The notes below the pieces were generated by a model, which saw only the letters and a program-made list of their open reading frames with translations, ran no database searches and was not told the DNA's origin. DNA of 64,000 bases, taken from NCBI RefSeq assembly GCF_008704655.1, contig NZ_CP023688.1, positions 6,764,001 to 6,828,000 on the forward strand, read 5' to 3'. Below, piece by piece: positions 27,475 to 35,803 of this stretch. The DNA is from Streptomyces rimosus. GTDB taxonomy: Bacteria; Actinomycetota; Actinomycetes; Streptomycetales; Streptomycetaceae. The stretch's first letter is position 1. Each line of letters opens with the position of its first letter. A program made the translations under genes and the position numbers.

Positions 27475-28191
27475 CTACGTCGGCTGCGGTGCCAGCGCCA
27501 CCAGCCGCGTCAGCAGATCCCCGAACGGGCCGTCGGACGGCTCGTCGGCGAGGACGCGGCCCAGGAGACCGGCCATCTCCTCGTCGTACGCGGCGCTCAC
27601 CGCCGCCAGCGCCGCGAAGTCGTGCACCAACTGCCGTTCCAGCTCGCCGCGCGGAATGGCGCGGCTGTCCAGCCAGATCAGCGCCGTGGTCTCGGCGAGC
27701 GATATCCAGGAGCGGACCACCAGCTCCACTCGCGGCGCCGGACCCGTCACCCCCAGGTGGGCGAGGATCTGCTCGTACGCGGCCTGGCGCACCCCGTCGA
27801 TCATCGCGCGCGCCCGGCCGGAGCCCGCCGCCTCCATCGCGCCGATCGACGGCCCGCCGCGCATCAGCGCGGAGAAACCGGGGCCGTGCTCCTCCACGAA
27901 GTCGAAGAAGCGCTCCATGACGCGCAGCAGCCGGGCGCCGAGCGGGCCCTCGTGCGGCTCCACGAACCGGGCGGCCAGCTCGTCGGCCGCCCGGCGCAGC
28001 GCCGCCTCGTACAGGCTCTGCTTGCCCGGGAAGTAGTGGTAGACCAGCGGCCGGGAGATGCCGGCCGCCTCCGCGATCTCGTCGATCGAGACCTCTTCCG
28101 GGGCCCGGTGGCTGAACAGGCCGAGCGCCACGGCGATCAGTTGCTCGCGCCGTTCCTCGACACCCATCCTGCGGCGCGCCCCGTTGGTCAT
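27475..28191 (-). CDS. TetR-family transcriptional repressor
   Basis: 238 residues. The N-terminal TetR HTH covers residues 12-58 (RREQLIAVALGLFSHRAPEEV, SIDEIAEAAGISRPLVYHYFPGKQSLYEAAL). The C-terminal ligand domain is helical (FFDFVEEHGPGFSALMRGGPS; SWISLAETTALIWLD). It is followed upstream on the same strand by the reductase and PF10118 genes. A perfect GTACT-CACC-AGTAC dyad sits in the PF10118 promoter and is the best candidate operator. Similar TetR proteins next to lipid-modifying genes sense acyl-CoAs, but the ligand here is not known. Confidence 0.93.
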   Translation of the reverse strand: MTNGARRRMGVEERREQLIAVALGLFSHRAPEEVSIDEIAEAAGISRPLVYHYFPGKQSLYEAALRRAADELAARFVEPHEGPLGARLLRVMERFFDFVEEHGPGFSALMRGGPSIGAMEAAGSGRARAMIDGVRQAAYEQILAHLGVTGPAPRVELVVRSWISLAETTALIWLDSRAIPRGELERQLVHDFAALAAVSAAYDEEMAGLLGRVLADEPSDGPFGDLLTRLVALAPQPT

Positions 28192-28311
28192 GCGAACACC
28201 CTAACGACCGGGACCGCACCGCGGAATCGAACGACCGGAGTGCGGACAGCGGTCTCCGCGAAGCGGTCGGAGACCGGGCACGACCCGCTCCGCGCCCGCT
28301 GCCCCCGGCCC

Positions 28312-29406
28312 TCAGAGGTCGAGCACCAGCCGCTCCCCCCGCGCCCGCGAGACGCAGATCAGCAGGGAGTCGTCCCGTTCGGCGTCGGTGAGGAGTTCGT
28401 CGCGGTGGTCCACCTCCCCGGCGAGCACCCGCTGCTGGCAGGTGCCGCAGAACCCCTGCTCGCAGGAGTACGGCAGGTCGGGCAGCGCCTGGTCGCGGAT
28501 GGCGCGCAGGACGCTGCGGTCCGCGGGGACCGTGACCGTACGGCCGGTACGCCGCAGCTCCACCTCGAACTCCGCGTTCTCCCCGGCCGGTGCGGCCGCC
28601 GCGGGCGCGAACCGCTCGGTGTACAGGGTCAGTCCGCGCGCGCCCTGTGGCAGCAGCGCGGCGACCGCGTCCATCAGCGGATCGGGGCCGCAGCAGTACA
28701 CGGCGGCGTGCGGTGGCGCGTCGGCGAGCGCGGCGGCCAGGTCGGGCAGGCCGTCCTCGTCCTCGGCGACCACCGTCACCCAGTCCGACGCGGCGCCCGC
28801 CAGCTTCTCGATCTCCGCCAGGAACGGCATCGACGCGCGCGTCCGCCCGCCGTACACCAGCCGCCAGGGCACGCCCTCGGACTCGGCCTGCCGCAGCATC
28901 GGCAGGATCGGCGTGATGCCGATGCCGCCCGCGATGAACAGGTAGGCGTGGCACTCCTCCAGCCGGAAGCGGTTGCGCGGCCCGCGCACCTCGACCGCCG
29001 TGCCCTCGTGCAGCTGCTCGTGCACCTCCCGCGAGCCGCCCCGGCCGTCCTCGATCAGCCGCGTCGCGATCGTGTACGAGCCGGTGTCGGCGGGGTCGCC
29101 GCACAGCGAGTACTGGCGTACGGCGCCGGACGGCAGCACCAGGTCCACGTGCGCGCCCGGCTCCCAGCCCGGCAGGCCGTCGCCCTCCAGGCGCAGCCGT
29201 ACGACGCCCTCGGCCTCCTCGGCGCGCTCCACGACCAGCAGCTGCCGGGGACCGGAGCGGTCGCGGCCCTGGCCGGAGACGGGGTTCTCCAGGGCGGGCA
29301 TCGGCCACAGCGGCGACCGGCCGATGCGCCGCCGCAGCGCCCGCCGGACGACCAGCGCGGCGCCGGCGGCGATCAGGACCGTGGGTATGCGGGGGAGGGA
29401 CGGCAT
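28312..29406 (-). CDS. Membrane-anchored flavin/[2Fe-2S] oxidoreductase (phthalate dioxygenase reductase-like)
   Basis: 364 residues. An N-terminal hydrophobic stretch (VLIAAGAALVVRR) may anchor it to the membrane. The order is FAD/FMN-binding beta barrel (about 55-150, VRQYSLCGDP), NAD(P)H-binding domain (YLFIAGGIGITPILPML; VYCCGPDPLMDAV), and a C-terminal plant-type [2Fe-2S] ferredoxin domain with CEQGFCGTCQQRVLAG and a distal Cys in LLICVSRA. The order flavin-NAD-ferredoxin is that of the phthalate dioxygenase reductase/vanillate demethylase reductase family. The start codon is one base beyond the stop of the PF10118 gene, so the two are tightly coupled. It likely supplies electrons to an oxygenase, most economically the PF10118 protein. 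Confidence 0.93.
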   Translation of the reverse strand: MPSLPRIPTVLIAAGAALVVRRALRRRIGRSPLWPMPALENPVSGQGRDRSGPRQLLVVERAEEAEGVVRLRLEGDGLPGWEPGAHVDLVLPSGAVRQYSLCGDPADTGSYTIATRLIEDGRGGSREVHEQLHEGTAVEVRGPRNRFRLEECHAYLFIAGGIGITPILPMLRQAESEGVPWRLVYGGRTRASMPFLAEIEKLAGAASDWVTVVAEDEDGLPDLAAALADAPPHAAVYCCGPDPLMDAVAALLPQGARGLTLYTERFAPAAAAPAGENAEFEVELRRTGRTVTVPADRSVLRAIRDQALPDLPYSCEQGFCGTCQQRVLAGEVDHRDELLTDAERDDSLLICVSRARGERLVLDL

Positions 29407-29407
29407 G

Positions 29408-30340
29408 TCAGGCGGCTCCTGTCGGGCGGGCGGGGTGCGTCGGGCGGGCCTCGGCGGCGGTCGCGGCGGGGGATCGCGCGAGGTAGGCGGCAGCCTGCGC
29501 GGTGCTGCCGTACCGCGACGGGTGGTAGGCGCGGCTCAGGTACTGCGGGATGGAACGGGCCATCGCCCCCGGCGTGGGCAGCACGCCCTGCCGCCCGCCC
29601 CGCGCGAACTCCCGAAGGCTGGCCCGGCCGTCCGGGAGCGTCGGGTCGTTCGCCATGAAGAAGCGGGCGCCGCGCTGCCAGAGGAAGACCAGCGCGCCGA
29701 AAGCGGTGGCCCAGGTCCGCACCCGCCGCCGGTAGCCGCCGTCCACGTGCATGAACAGGTCGAAGGCCACCGAACGGTGCTCGACCTCCTCCGCGCCGTG
29801 CCAGCGCAGCAGGTCCAGCATCGTCGGATCGGCGCCCCGCGCGTCCAGCGCCCCGGCGTTGAGCACCCAGTCCCCGAGGAACGCGGTGTAGTGCTCGATC
29901 GCCGCGATGATCGCGACCCGCTCCATCAGCCACCACTGACGCGCCCGGCCCGGCGGCAGGGTGCGATCGCCGAGCAGCTTCTCGAAGAGCCAGTCGACCT
30001 GCGCGGTGTACGGGGTGGGGTCGAGCCCGAGCCGCTTGAGATGCGGCAGCACGTCGTCGTGCGCCTGCGAGTGCATCGCCTCCTGCCCGATGAACCCGAG
30101 CACGTCCTCCCGCAGCCGCGCGTCGCGGATCTGCGGCAGCACCTGCTTGTAGACGTGCACGAACCACCGTTCGCCGGCGGGCAGCAGCAGATGCAGCACA
30201 TTGATCGTGTGGGTGCTGTCCGGGTCGCCGGGAATCCAGTGCAGCGGGGTGTCCGCCCAGTCGAAGGCGACGTTGCGGGCCTTCAACGGGGTGTGCTCGG
30301 ACGCGGTCGGCCGGGGCCGCAACGAGGCCGTATTAGACAT
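29408..30340 (-). CDS. PF10118-family protein (annotated metal-dependent hydrolase; likely diiron-type)
   Basis: 310 residues, mostly alpha-helical. Conserved acidic/His pairs occur on successive helices: FIGQEAMHSQAHDD (about 88-101), MERVAIIAAIEHYTAF (about 140-155) and WHGAEEVEHRSVAFD (about 182-196). The ExxH repeats resemble ligand sets of ferritin-like carboxylate-bridged diiron proteins. The family name metal-dependent hydrolase is a prediction, not a shown activity, as far as I know. ATG 30340 fits a near-leaderless promoter (-10 TACATT ends 6 nt before it). The downstream gene, after one base, is a flavin/[2Fe-2S] reductase, arguing for an oxidative reaction, perhaps on a lipid. Confidence 0.85.
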   Translation of the reverse strand: MSNTASLRPRPTASEHTPLKARNVAFDWADTPLHWIPGDPDSTHTINVLHLLLPAGERWFVHVYKQVLPQIRDARLREDVLGFIGQEAMHSQAHDDVLPHLKRLGLDPTPYTAQVDWLFEKLLGDRTLPPGRARQWWLMERVAIIAAIEHYTAFLGDWVLNAGALDARGADPTMLDLLRWHGAEEVEHRSVAFDLFMHVDGGYRRRVRTWATAFGALVFLWQRGARFFMANDPTLPDGRASLREFARGGRQGVLPTPGAMARSIPQYLSRAYHPSRYGSTAQAAAYLARSPAATAAEARPTHPARPTGAA

Positions 30341-30346
30341 GGCGTC

Positions 30347-30374
30347 AATGTACTGGTGAGTACGGGGTGGGCAA
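30347..30374 (-). promoter_or_regulatory. PF10118-gene promoter with embedded TetR-type operator
   Basis: On the minus strand, -35 TTGCCC (30369-30374), 16-bp spacer, -10 TACATT (30347-30352), then GACGCC and the ATG: a nearly leaderless transcript. The perfect dyad GTACT-CACC-AGTAC (30350-30363) fills the spacer and overlaps the -10, so a bound dimer would block polymerase. The TetR gene at 27475-28191 lies at the 3' end of the same strand cluster. Confidence 0.7.
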
Positions 30375-30419
30375 CAGGGCTGGGACGGGGAATTGCCGCA
30401 CCCCTTCACTGCCGTCCTT

Positions 30420-32414
30420 CTACTTCAGCCCGGACACCCGCGCCCCGCTCGGCAGCCGCGCCGACAGCTCGGCCTGAGCGCCCGCCGCGGCCGGTACGGT
30501 GAGCAGCGGACCGGCCGCGCGGCCTGTCACCCCGCCCCGCGCGGTGATCTCCGTGAGCTGTCCGCTGCCCGCCGCCACCAGCCACCACTGGCCGCCCTGC
30601 GCCTTCCACAGCACTCCGGCCAGGGCCCACGGCTCGCGGGGGCCGCAGCCGGGGCCGCCTTCGGAGCGGGCCACGACCGTGCCCGGTGCGTCGGGCCGAC
30701 CGGGCTTGGTGGGGGTCTGGATCTGGGCGAATGTGCGGGAGCCGGGACCGCGCCAGGTCTCGGCGCGGGTGCAGAGCCAGGCGGCGGTGCCGCCGCCGGC
30801 GGGCAGAGGGCCGCGGGCGAACTCCCAGGAGTTGACGCTTCGCACGCCCTGGCCGCGCAGCCCGCCGAGGTGACATGCCGTACGGGCCCAGGCGGCGCGT
30901 GCCTGCGGTCCCGACGGGTCGCCCGGCCGGTCCGGTGCGCCGTACGTCAGGCGGGCCGGGAGCAGTTCGCCCAGGTCGGTGTAGAGGTGGCCGTCCATGC
31001 GCAGGGCCTGCCAGGCGGTGCAACCGGTGGCCTGGGCAGGGGACGGTACGGGGCCGGTCGTGCCGTCGTCGAGGTGCAGCGGCTGGGGAGCGTCGGCGGG
31101 CTTCCGGAGGTCGGTCAGGTCCGCGCGGTCGATCCAGGGTGCGGTCAGATAGCGGACGTTGCTGTCCGCGCGGTTCAGGACCAGGGCCGGGGCGGAGGCA
31201 TCGTCGGAGTTGTCCGTGCGGGCGAGGTCCAGCGCCGCGCCGGGGCCGTCCTCGCTCCCCTCGCCCGTACCGTCGGCAGCCTCGACATAGCGCACCACGC
31301 GCAGCCCGTCGTACAGCAGCACCACCGCGGACCGGTCCACCACGCCCGCGTAGAGCAGCTGTGGCGGACCGGCCGCGGGGCCCTTGGCGGTGCCCGGGGT
31401 GGCGGAGACCTGCACGTCGGGGCCGGGCCTGGCCCACACGGCCAGCGCGCGCCGGAGCAGCGCGCTGTCGTGGGTGCGGTCTCCGCGGGCGGGCCACGCC
31501 GCGAGACCCCGCCGTGTCGCGTCCTGCCAGGCCCCGGCGGGGGCCCGCGTCACCTTGGCGGGGTCGAGGGCGGCCTGGGCCGCCGGGTTCTGGGCGTACG
31601 GGGGAGCCGCGGCGCCATCGGGGCCCCAACCGCCGCCCGGCAGACCCAGCAGCGCTCCGCACACCAGCACCGCTGCCCCGGCCGCCGGCACCGCGCGGGT
31701 GCGCTGGCGGCGCCGCATGAGGTCGGTGGGCCGGGCTTGGAGCGAGCACGGGTCGAATTCGGCGGACTCCAGCAGCGAGCGGTCCCGGCTGCCCGCGGGC
31801 AGCGGGGTGTCCGCCGCCGCGGCGAGCGCGCCGGGCGCGTCCTGTGCCCCGGCCTCCTCCAGGATCGCGCACACGTCCGCGTCGCCCAGCCCTTCCAGGG
31901 CGCGCAGCACATACGCCGCGCGGGCCGGGCCGGAGAGCGCCGACAGGGTCCGGTCGAGGGCGAGTTCGTCCGCGCCGCCGGCCCGCGGGAACAGCCGCAG
32001 CCCCCAGACCCGCGGCAGCAGCGGGGGAAGGGAGGGCACGGACACCTCGCGGCGCACCAAGGGGAGGCGCAGCCGGGGCCGTTCGGCGGCCAGGGCGGAG
32101 CGCAGCATCCGCAGCCGTACGAACGCGTAGCCCGGGTCGGCGGCCGGGCGGCCGGAGCGGCGCTGGGACGGCAGGACGGGGAGCGGGGAGCGGGAGTCCT
32201 GGCGCGGCAGCGCGCGCTGCACGATCGCATGCGCCGTCAGGACGCGCCGGTTGCGCCCCAGCGAGGGCGGCAGCACCAGGTAGGCGAGGCGCGTCAGCCG
32301 CGGGTAGTGCTCGACGAGGGCGGCCTCGGCCTGGTCGACGCCGACGAAGACGTCCGGGCCGTCACCGGCGCCGGAGCCGTCCGGACGGGGGGCTGTTGCC
32401 TGCTGCTGCTCCAC
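30420..32414 (-). CDS. Large transmembrane protein with degenerate sigma-factor-like N-terminus
   Basis: 664 residues. The N-terminal about 215 residues read like a decayed ECF sigma factor: LVEHYPRLTRLAYLVLP (region 2-like), a Pro/Arg-rich linker, then LDRTLSALSGPARAAYVLRA and LEGLGDADVCAILEEAGA (region 4-like HTH). A single membrane helix follows (AVPAAGAAVLVCGALLGLPGG, about 243-263), and then about 400 residues predicted outside, with at least four Cys (ATGCTAWQ, ARTACHLGG, AAWLCTRAE, GPGCGPRE) and several W-rich beta-like segments. I do not recognise the extracellular fold. A cytoplasmic DNA- or polymerase-binding head joined to an outside sensor is the natural reading, but it is inference. 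It is monocistronic, with 6 bp between its stop and the PF10118 upstream region. Confidence 0.7.
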   Translation of the reverse strand: MEQQQATAPRPDGSGAGDGPDVFVGVDQAEAALVEHYPRLTRLAYLVLPPSLGRNRRVLTAHAIVQRALPRQDSRSPLPVLPSQRRSGRPAADPGYAFVRLRMLRSALAAERPRLRLPLVRREVSVPSLPPLLPRVWGLRLFPRAGGADELALDRTLSALSGPARAAYVLRALEGLGDADVCAILEEAGAQDAPGALAAAADTPLPAGSRDRSLLESAEFDPCSLQARPTDLMRRRQRTRAVPAAGAAVLVCGALLGLPGGGWGPDGAAAPPYAQNPAAQAALDPAKVTRAPAGAWQDATRRGLAAWPARGDRTHDSALLRRALAVWARPGPDVQVSATPGTAKGPAAGPPQLLYAGVVDRSAVVLLYDGLRVVRYVEAADGTGEGSEDGPGAALDLARTDNSDDASAPALVLNRADSNVRYLTAPWIDRADLTDLRKPADAPQPLHLDDGTTGPVPSPAQATGCTAWQALRMDGHLYTDLGELLPARLTYGAPDRPGDPSGPQARAAWARTACHLGGLRGQGVRSVNSWEFARGPLPAGGGTAAWLCTRAETWRGPGSRTFAQIQTPTKPGRPDAPGTVVARSEGGPGCGPREPWALAGVLWKAQGGQWWLVAAGSGQLTEITARGGVTGRAAGPLLTVPAAAGAQAELSARLPSGARVSGLK

Positions 32415-32521
32415 GTTCGGTGAAACGAGTGAATCCTGGGATGGTCACCTCGTCCGCCGTCGCCGGACGAGGTGCTCCGTACGGCGGCGAGGCCGCCCCG
32501 CCGCCGTACGGTCACGCGCGG

Positions 32522-32767
32522 CTACTCCGAAGGCAGGTGGCGGTCGAGGTCGAACTCGCCGTCCCGGGCGCCCAGGACGAACGCGCGCCACTCCGCTTCG
32601 GTGTACCGCAGCACCACGTCCGGCTCCTTCGAATTCCGCATGGCCACCGCGCCCTTCTCCAGGAAGGCGATCTCCACCGCCTCCTCGGACTCGCCCGGGG
32701 CGCGCTGCCAGGTGGCGTCGGAGATGTCGAGGGCGTAGAGCCACTCCTTCTCAGCTGCGGCACTCAT
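32522..32767 (-). CDS. DUF397-domain protein
   Basis: 81 residues: WLYALDISDATWQRAPGE, EEAVEIAFLEKGAVAMRNSKE, then WRAFVLGARDGEFDLD. This is the longer DUF397 subtype, with an N-terminal extension and an acidic C-terminus. GAGGAG lies 9-10 nt before the ATG. No XRE partner is adjacent, so it is an orphan copy; the neighbouring genes are a LuxR-type response regulator and the sigma-like membrane protein. Confidence 0.9.
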   Translation of the reverse strand: MSAAAEKEWLYALDISDATWQRAPGESEEAVEIAFLEKGAVAMRNSKEPDVVLRYTEAEWRAFVLGARDGEFDLDRHLPSE

Positions 32768-32876
32768 ACGGTGAACTCCTCGCTCGCGGTCCGTACGGTT
32801 CTGCGTACGGATCGTCAGCGTACGCGGTGGCCCGAGCGGCTTCCAGCGGTGCCGCCAGGTGTGATACGCGCAGCTC

Positions 32877-33524
32877 CTAGCCACGGTCCAGGTACGCCAG
32901 CACCGCCAGCACCCGGCGGTTGTCGTCGTCGGACGGCGGCAGTTGCAGCTTTCCGAAGATGTTGGAGGTGTGCTTGGCGACGGCCCGTTCGGTGATCACG
33001 AGTTTGCTCGCGATGGCGGTGTTCGAGCGGCCTTCGGCCATCAGCTCCAGCACCTCGGTCTCGCGCGGCGTCAGCCGGGCCAGTGGCCGGTCCCCGGACC
33101 GCCGGGACAGCAGCTGGGCGATCACCTCCGGGTCCATGGCCGTCCCGCCCGCCGCCACCCGCCGTACCGCGTCGATGAACTGCTCGGCGTCGAAGACCCG
33201 GTCCTTGAGCAGGTAGCCGACACCGCCGGTGCCGTCGGCGAGCAGTTCGCGCGCGTACAGCTGCTCCACGTGCTGGGAGAGGACCAGGACCGGCAGGCCG
33301 GGCCGGGCGCGGCGGGCGGCGAGCGCGCACTGCAGGCCCTCGTCCGTGAGGGTGGGCGGCAGCCGCACGTCGACCACTGCCACGTCCGGCCGCTCCTCCT
33401 CCAGCGCCCGCGCCAGATCGGGTCCGTTGCCGACGGCGGCGGCGATCTCGAAGTCGAACGCCTCCAGCATCCGTATCAGCCCGTCCCTCAGGAGGAAGAG
33501 GTCTTCGGCGAGCACAACGCGCAC
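32877..33524 (-). CDS. NarL/LuxR-type response regulator
   Basis: 215 residues. Receiver domain about 1-120 with acidic pair AED (residues 6-8), phospho-acceptor Asp in VAVVDVRLP, and Lys in GYLLKDRV. A LuxR HTH lies at about 148-205 (LTPRETEVLELMAEGRSN, TAIASKLVITERAVAKHTSN). The GTG at 33524 (VRVVLAED) lies inside the 3' end of the kinase gene, a 37-bp overlap, so translation is coupled to the kinase. It is the output of the sensor kinase encoded immediately upstream. Confidence 0.93.
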   Translation of the reverse strand: MRVVLAEDLFLLRDGLIRMLEAFDFEIAAAVGNGPDLARALEEERPDVAVVDVRLPPTLTDEGLQCALAARRARPGLPVLVLSQHVEQLYARELLADGTGGVGYLLKDRVFDAEQFIDAVRRVAAGGTAMDPEVIAQLLSRRSGDRPLARLTPRETEVLELMAEGRSNTAIASKLVITERAVAKHTSNIFGKLQLPPSDDDNRRVLAVLAYLDRG

Positions 33525-34783
33525 GGGATCTCCAGCGTGACCAGGGTGGGGCCGCCCACAGGGCTGCTGACGGCCAGAATGCCGTCGAATGTACCGAGTC
33601 GGCGTTCGAGGCCGCGCAGGCCGGAGTGGGCACCGCCGTGGGCGGCCCCGCTCGTGCCGTCCGCGGACAGGACCACACCGCCGCGGCCGTCGTCGCCGAC
33701 GCTGATCCGCAGCCGCCCCTCGGCGTACTCCAGGTCCACCCACACCCGCTCCGCGTCCGCGTGCTTCACGGCGTTGGTGAGCAACTCGCTCACGGAGAAG
33801 TACGCGGCCGACTCCACCGGCGCCTCCAGGCGGCCCGGCAGCCGCCCGGTCACCTCCACCGGCAGCGGCATCCGCAGGGCCAGCGCCCGTACGGCGTCGT
33901 CCAGGCCGCGTTCGGCGAGCACCGGGGGATGGATGCCGCGGACCAGGTCGCGCAGTTCGGTCAGGGCCTGTGCCGAGGACGTACGGGCGCGGGAGACCAG
34001 CTCCTTGGCCTTGGCCGGGTCGCGTTCGATCAGCGCCTCGATGGTGCCCAGGTCCATGCCCATCGCGACCAGCCGGGCCTGCGCGCCGTCGTGCAGGTCC
34101 CGCTCGATCCGGCGCAGTTCGGCGGCCGAGACGTCCACCGCGTCGTGCCGGGTCTCGGTGAGCCGTGTCACCCGGGCGGCCAGCTCGGCCTTGGACGGGG
34201 TGAGGAACGCCGCCGCGAGCCGGAAGTGCACCCTGAGCAGCTTCGTATTGAAGAGGGAGGCGGCGAGCACCGCCGCGCCCAGCACCGGCATCAGGGCCAC
34301 CTGTACCGGGTCCGAGACGGACAGGAACACGTACTCGTAGTCGTGGACCAGGCCCTTCCAGACCAGCAGCGGGAGGACGAATCCCTCGATGCCGAGCACG
34401 ATCAGCACGCCCGGCAGCAGCGCCGTGATGCACCCGGCCGTCAGGTCGACCCCCAGCCACCCCAGTTCCCGCCAGGTCGCCGGGTCGCGCAGCAGCTGGT
34501 AGCAGTGCTGCACATGACCGGACAGGCCGGGCTGCCGGTCGGGGAGCGGGCGCTGGTCGTCCGGTATGCGAAGCCCGGTCCAGTCGTGCGCCCACCGCCG
34601 CCGCTGGTCGGCGTAGCGCCGGGTCAGGGATATGAGGGGCGGGGTGGTCAGCCAGCCCAGTCCGAGCGGCAGCGAGGCGAGCGAGACGAGGGTGAGGCAG
34701 AAGAGGGCGGCCGAGCCCACGAGTGACAAGCCTGTGAGCCAGAGACCTCGTGCCCCGGCGACCAGTGTTCGGCGGACTCTCAT
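33488..34783 (-). CDS. Sensor histidine kinase (HisKA_3, NarX/DesK type)
   Basis: 431 residues. The N-terminal half is a membrane sensor of about four helices (LTGLSLVGSAALFCLTLVSL; GVDLTAGCITALLPGVLIVL; QVALMPVLGAAVLAASLF). The HisKA_3 dimerisation segment carries the phospho-acceptor His in RRIERDLHDGAQARLVAMGM (about 217-236), and the HATPase domain has SELLTNAVKHA and VGDDGRGG. The organisation matches the putative-sensor-domain kinases of Streptomyces. It overlaps the response regulator gene by 37 bp. It is divergent from olsB across 219 bp holding a GC-rich imperfect dyad (GGCACC...GGTGCC near 34890-34915). Signal unknown. Confidence 0.92.
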   Translation of the reverse strand: MRVRRTLVAGARGLWLTGLSLVGSAALFCLTLVSLASLPLGLGWLTTPPLISLTRRYADQRRRWAHDWTGLRIPDDQRPLPDRQPGLSGHVQHCYQLLRDPATWRELGWLGVDLTAGCITALLPGVLIVLGIEGFVLPLLVWKGLVHDYEYVFLSVSDPVQVALMPVLGAAVLAASLFNTKLLRVHFRLAAAFLTPSKAELAARVTRLTETRHDAVDVSAAELRRIERDLHDGAQARLVAMGMDLGTIEALIERDPAKAKELVSRARTSSAQALTELRDLVRGIHPPVLAERGLDDAVRALALRMPLPVEVTGRLPGRLEAPVESAAYFSVSELLTNAVKHADAERVWVDLEYAEGRLRISVGDDGRGGVVLSADGTSGAAHGGAHSGLRGLERRLGTFDGILAVSSPVGGPTLVTLEIPCALCSPKTSSS

Positions 34784-35002
34784 CCGTACGCTCCCTCTCC
34801 TTCACGCGCCCGGACGTCGGGCGCGGGGACAGTCTGCCTGGAAGAGAAGTCCAGGCCACTGGGCCGCGCCCCCGGAAAAGGGGGTGTACCTGGCACCACC
34901 CCCCCGGGGGTGCCCCAGGCGATCGCACCCGGTGGCCGCCGTCTTCTCCCGTACGCGATCCCGTCGGCCTCACCACGTCTCGACCTCCGGACGGAGAGCC
35001 CC

Positions 35003-35803
35003 ATGAGCGTCCCCGCGACCGTGTCCGCAGCCACCCCGCCCGCCACCGCCGCCCCGTACGAGACCTCGATCGCCGACGCGCCGGACCGGATACGCGCCGC
35101 CCAGCGCCTGCGCCACCGGGTCTTCGCCGAGGAGATGGGCGCCACCCTCCACTCGCCCGTGGCGGGCCACGACATCGACCCCGTCGACGCCCGCGCGGAC
35201 CATCTGATCGTCACCGAGACCGCGACCGGCGACGTGGTCGGCACCTACCGGCTGCTGCCGCCAGGCCGCACCGAACGCCTCTACTCGGACGGTGAGTTCG
35301 ACCTGACGGCGCTGGCCGCGCTGCGCCCCTCGCTCATCGAGGCGGGCCGCTCCTGCGTGCACGCGGAGCACCGCAGCGGCGCCGTCATCAACCTCATGTG
35401 GGCCGCGCTGGCCCGCTACACCCTGCTCTCCGGACACCGCTACCTGGCGGGCTGCGCCTCCGTACCGCTGGGGGACGGGGGCGCGGCCGCGGCCGCCGCG
35501 TGGGAGCTGGGCCGCACCCGGTACGCCGCACCGCCCACCCTGCGCGTCACCCCGCACCACCCGTGGCGGCCCGCCGGACCGGGCCCGGACGCCCGCCCGA
35601 ACCCGTCGCTGCTGCCGCCGCTGCTCCGCGGCTACCTGCGGATCGGCGCGTGGGTGTGCGGACCGCCCGCCCACGACCCGGAGTTCGATGTGGCGGACTT
35701 CTTCGTGCTGCTGGACATGGAGCGGCTCAACGAGCGGTACCGGCGGTTCTTTCTGGGGGAGCAGGCGGACGGGCGCGCTCCGGTGGCCGGGGGCCGGCCG
35801 TGA
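35003..35803 (+). CDS. olsB: L-ornithine N-alpha-acyltransferase OlsB
   Basis: 266 residues with a GNAT-like fold of the OlsB family: IRAAQRLRHRVFAEEMGATL, GHDIDPVDARADHLIV, VVGTYRLLPP, EAGRSCVHAEHRSGAVINLMW, DVADFFVLLDMERLNERYRRFF. OlsB transfers a 3-hydroxyacyl group from acyl carrier protein to ornithine, the first step of phosphorus-free ornithine lipid synthesis. ATG 35003 has ACGGAG upstream and begins after the unrelated leader frame. The TGA overlaps the GTG of olsA (GTGA), so both enzymes are made together. Confidence 0.9.
   Translation: MSVPATVSAATPPATAAPYETSIADAPDRIRAAQRLRHRVFAEEMGATLHSPVAGHDIDPVDARADHLIVTETATGDVVGTYRLLPPGRTERLYSDGEFDLTALAALRPSLIEAGRSCVHAEHRSGAVINLMWAALARYTLLSGHRYLAGCASVPLGDGGAAAAAAWELGRTRYAAPPTLRVTPHHPWRPAGPGPDARPNPSLLPPLLRGYLRIGAWVCGPPAHDPEFDVADFFVLLDMERLNERYRRFFLGEQADGRAPVAGGRP

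Noticed and set aside
27275..29308. 677-residue minus-strand frame over the TetR and reductase genes
   Set aside because: Overlaps two well-supported genes in a different frame and has a low-complexity Arg/Ala/Gly composition.
34910..35002. Upstream start for olsB adding 31 residues
   Set aside because: The extension is read from the GC-rich promoter region, has no binding site, and ATG 35003 has ACGGAG in place.
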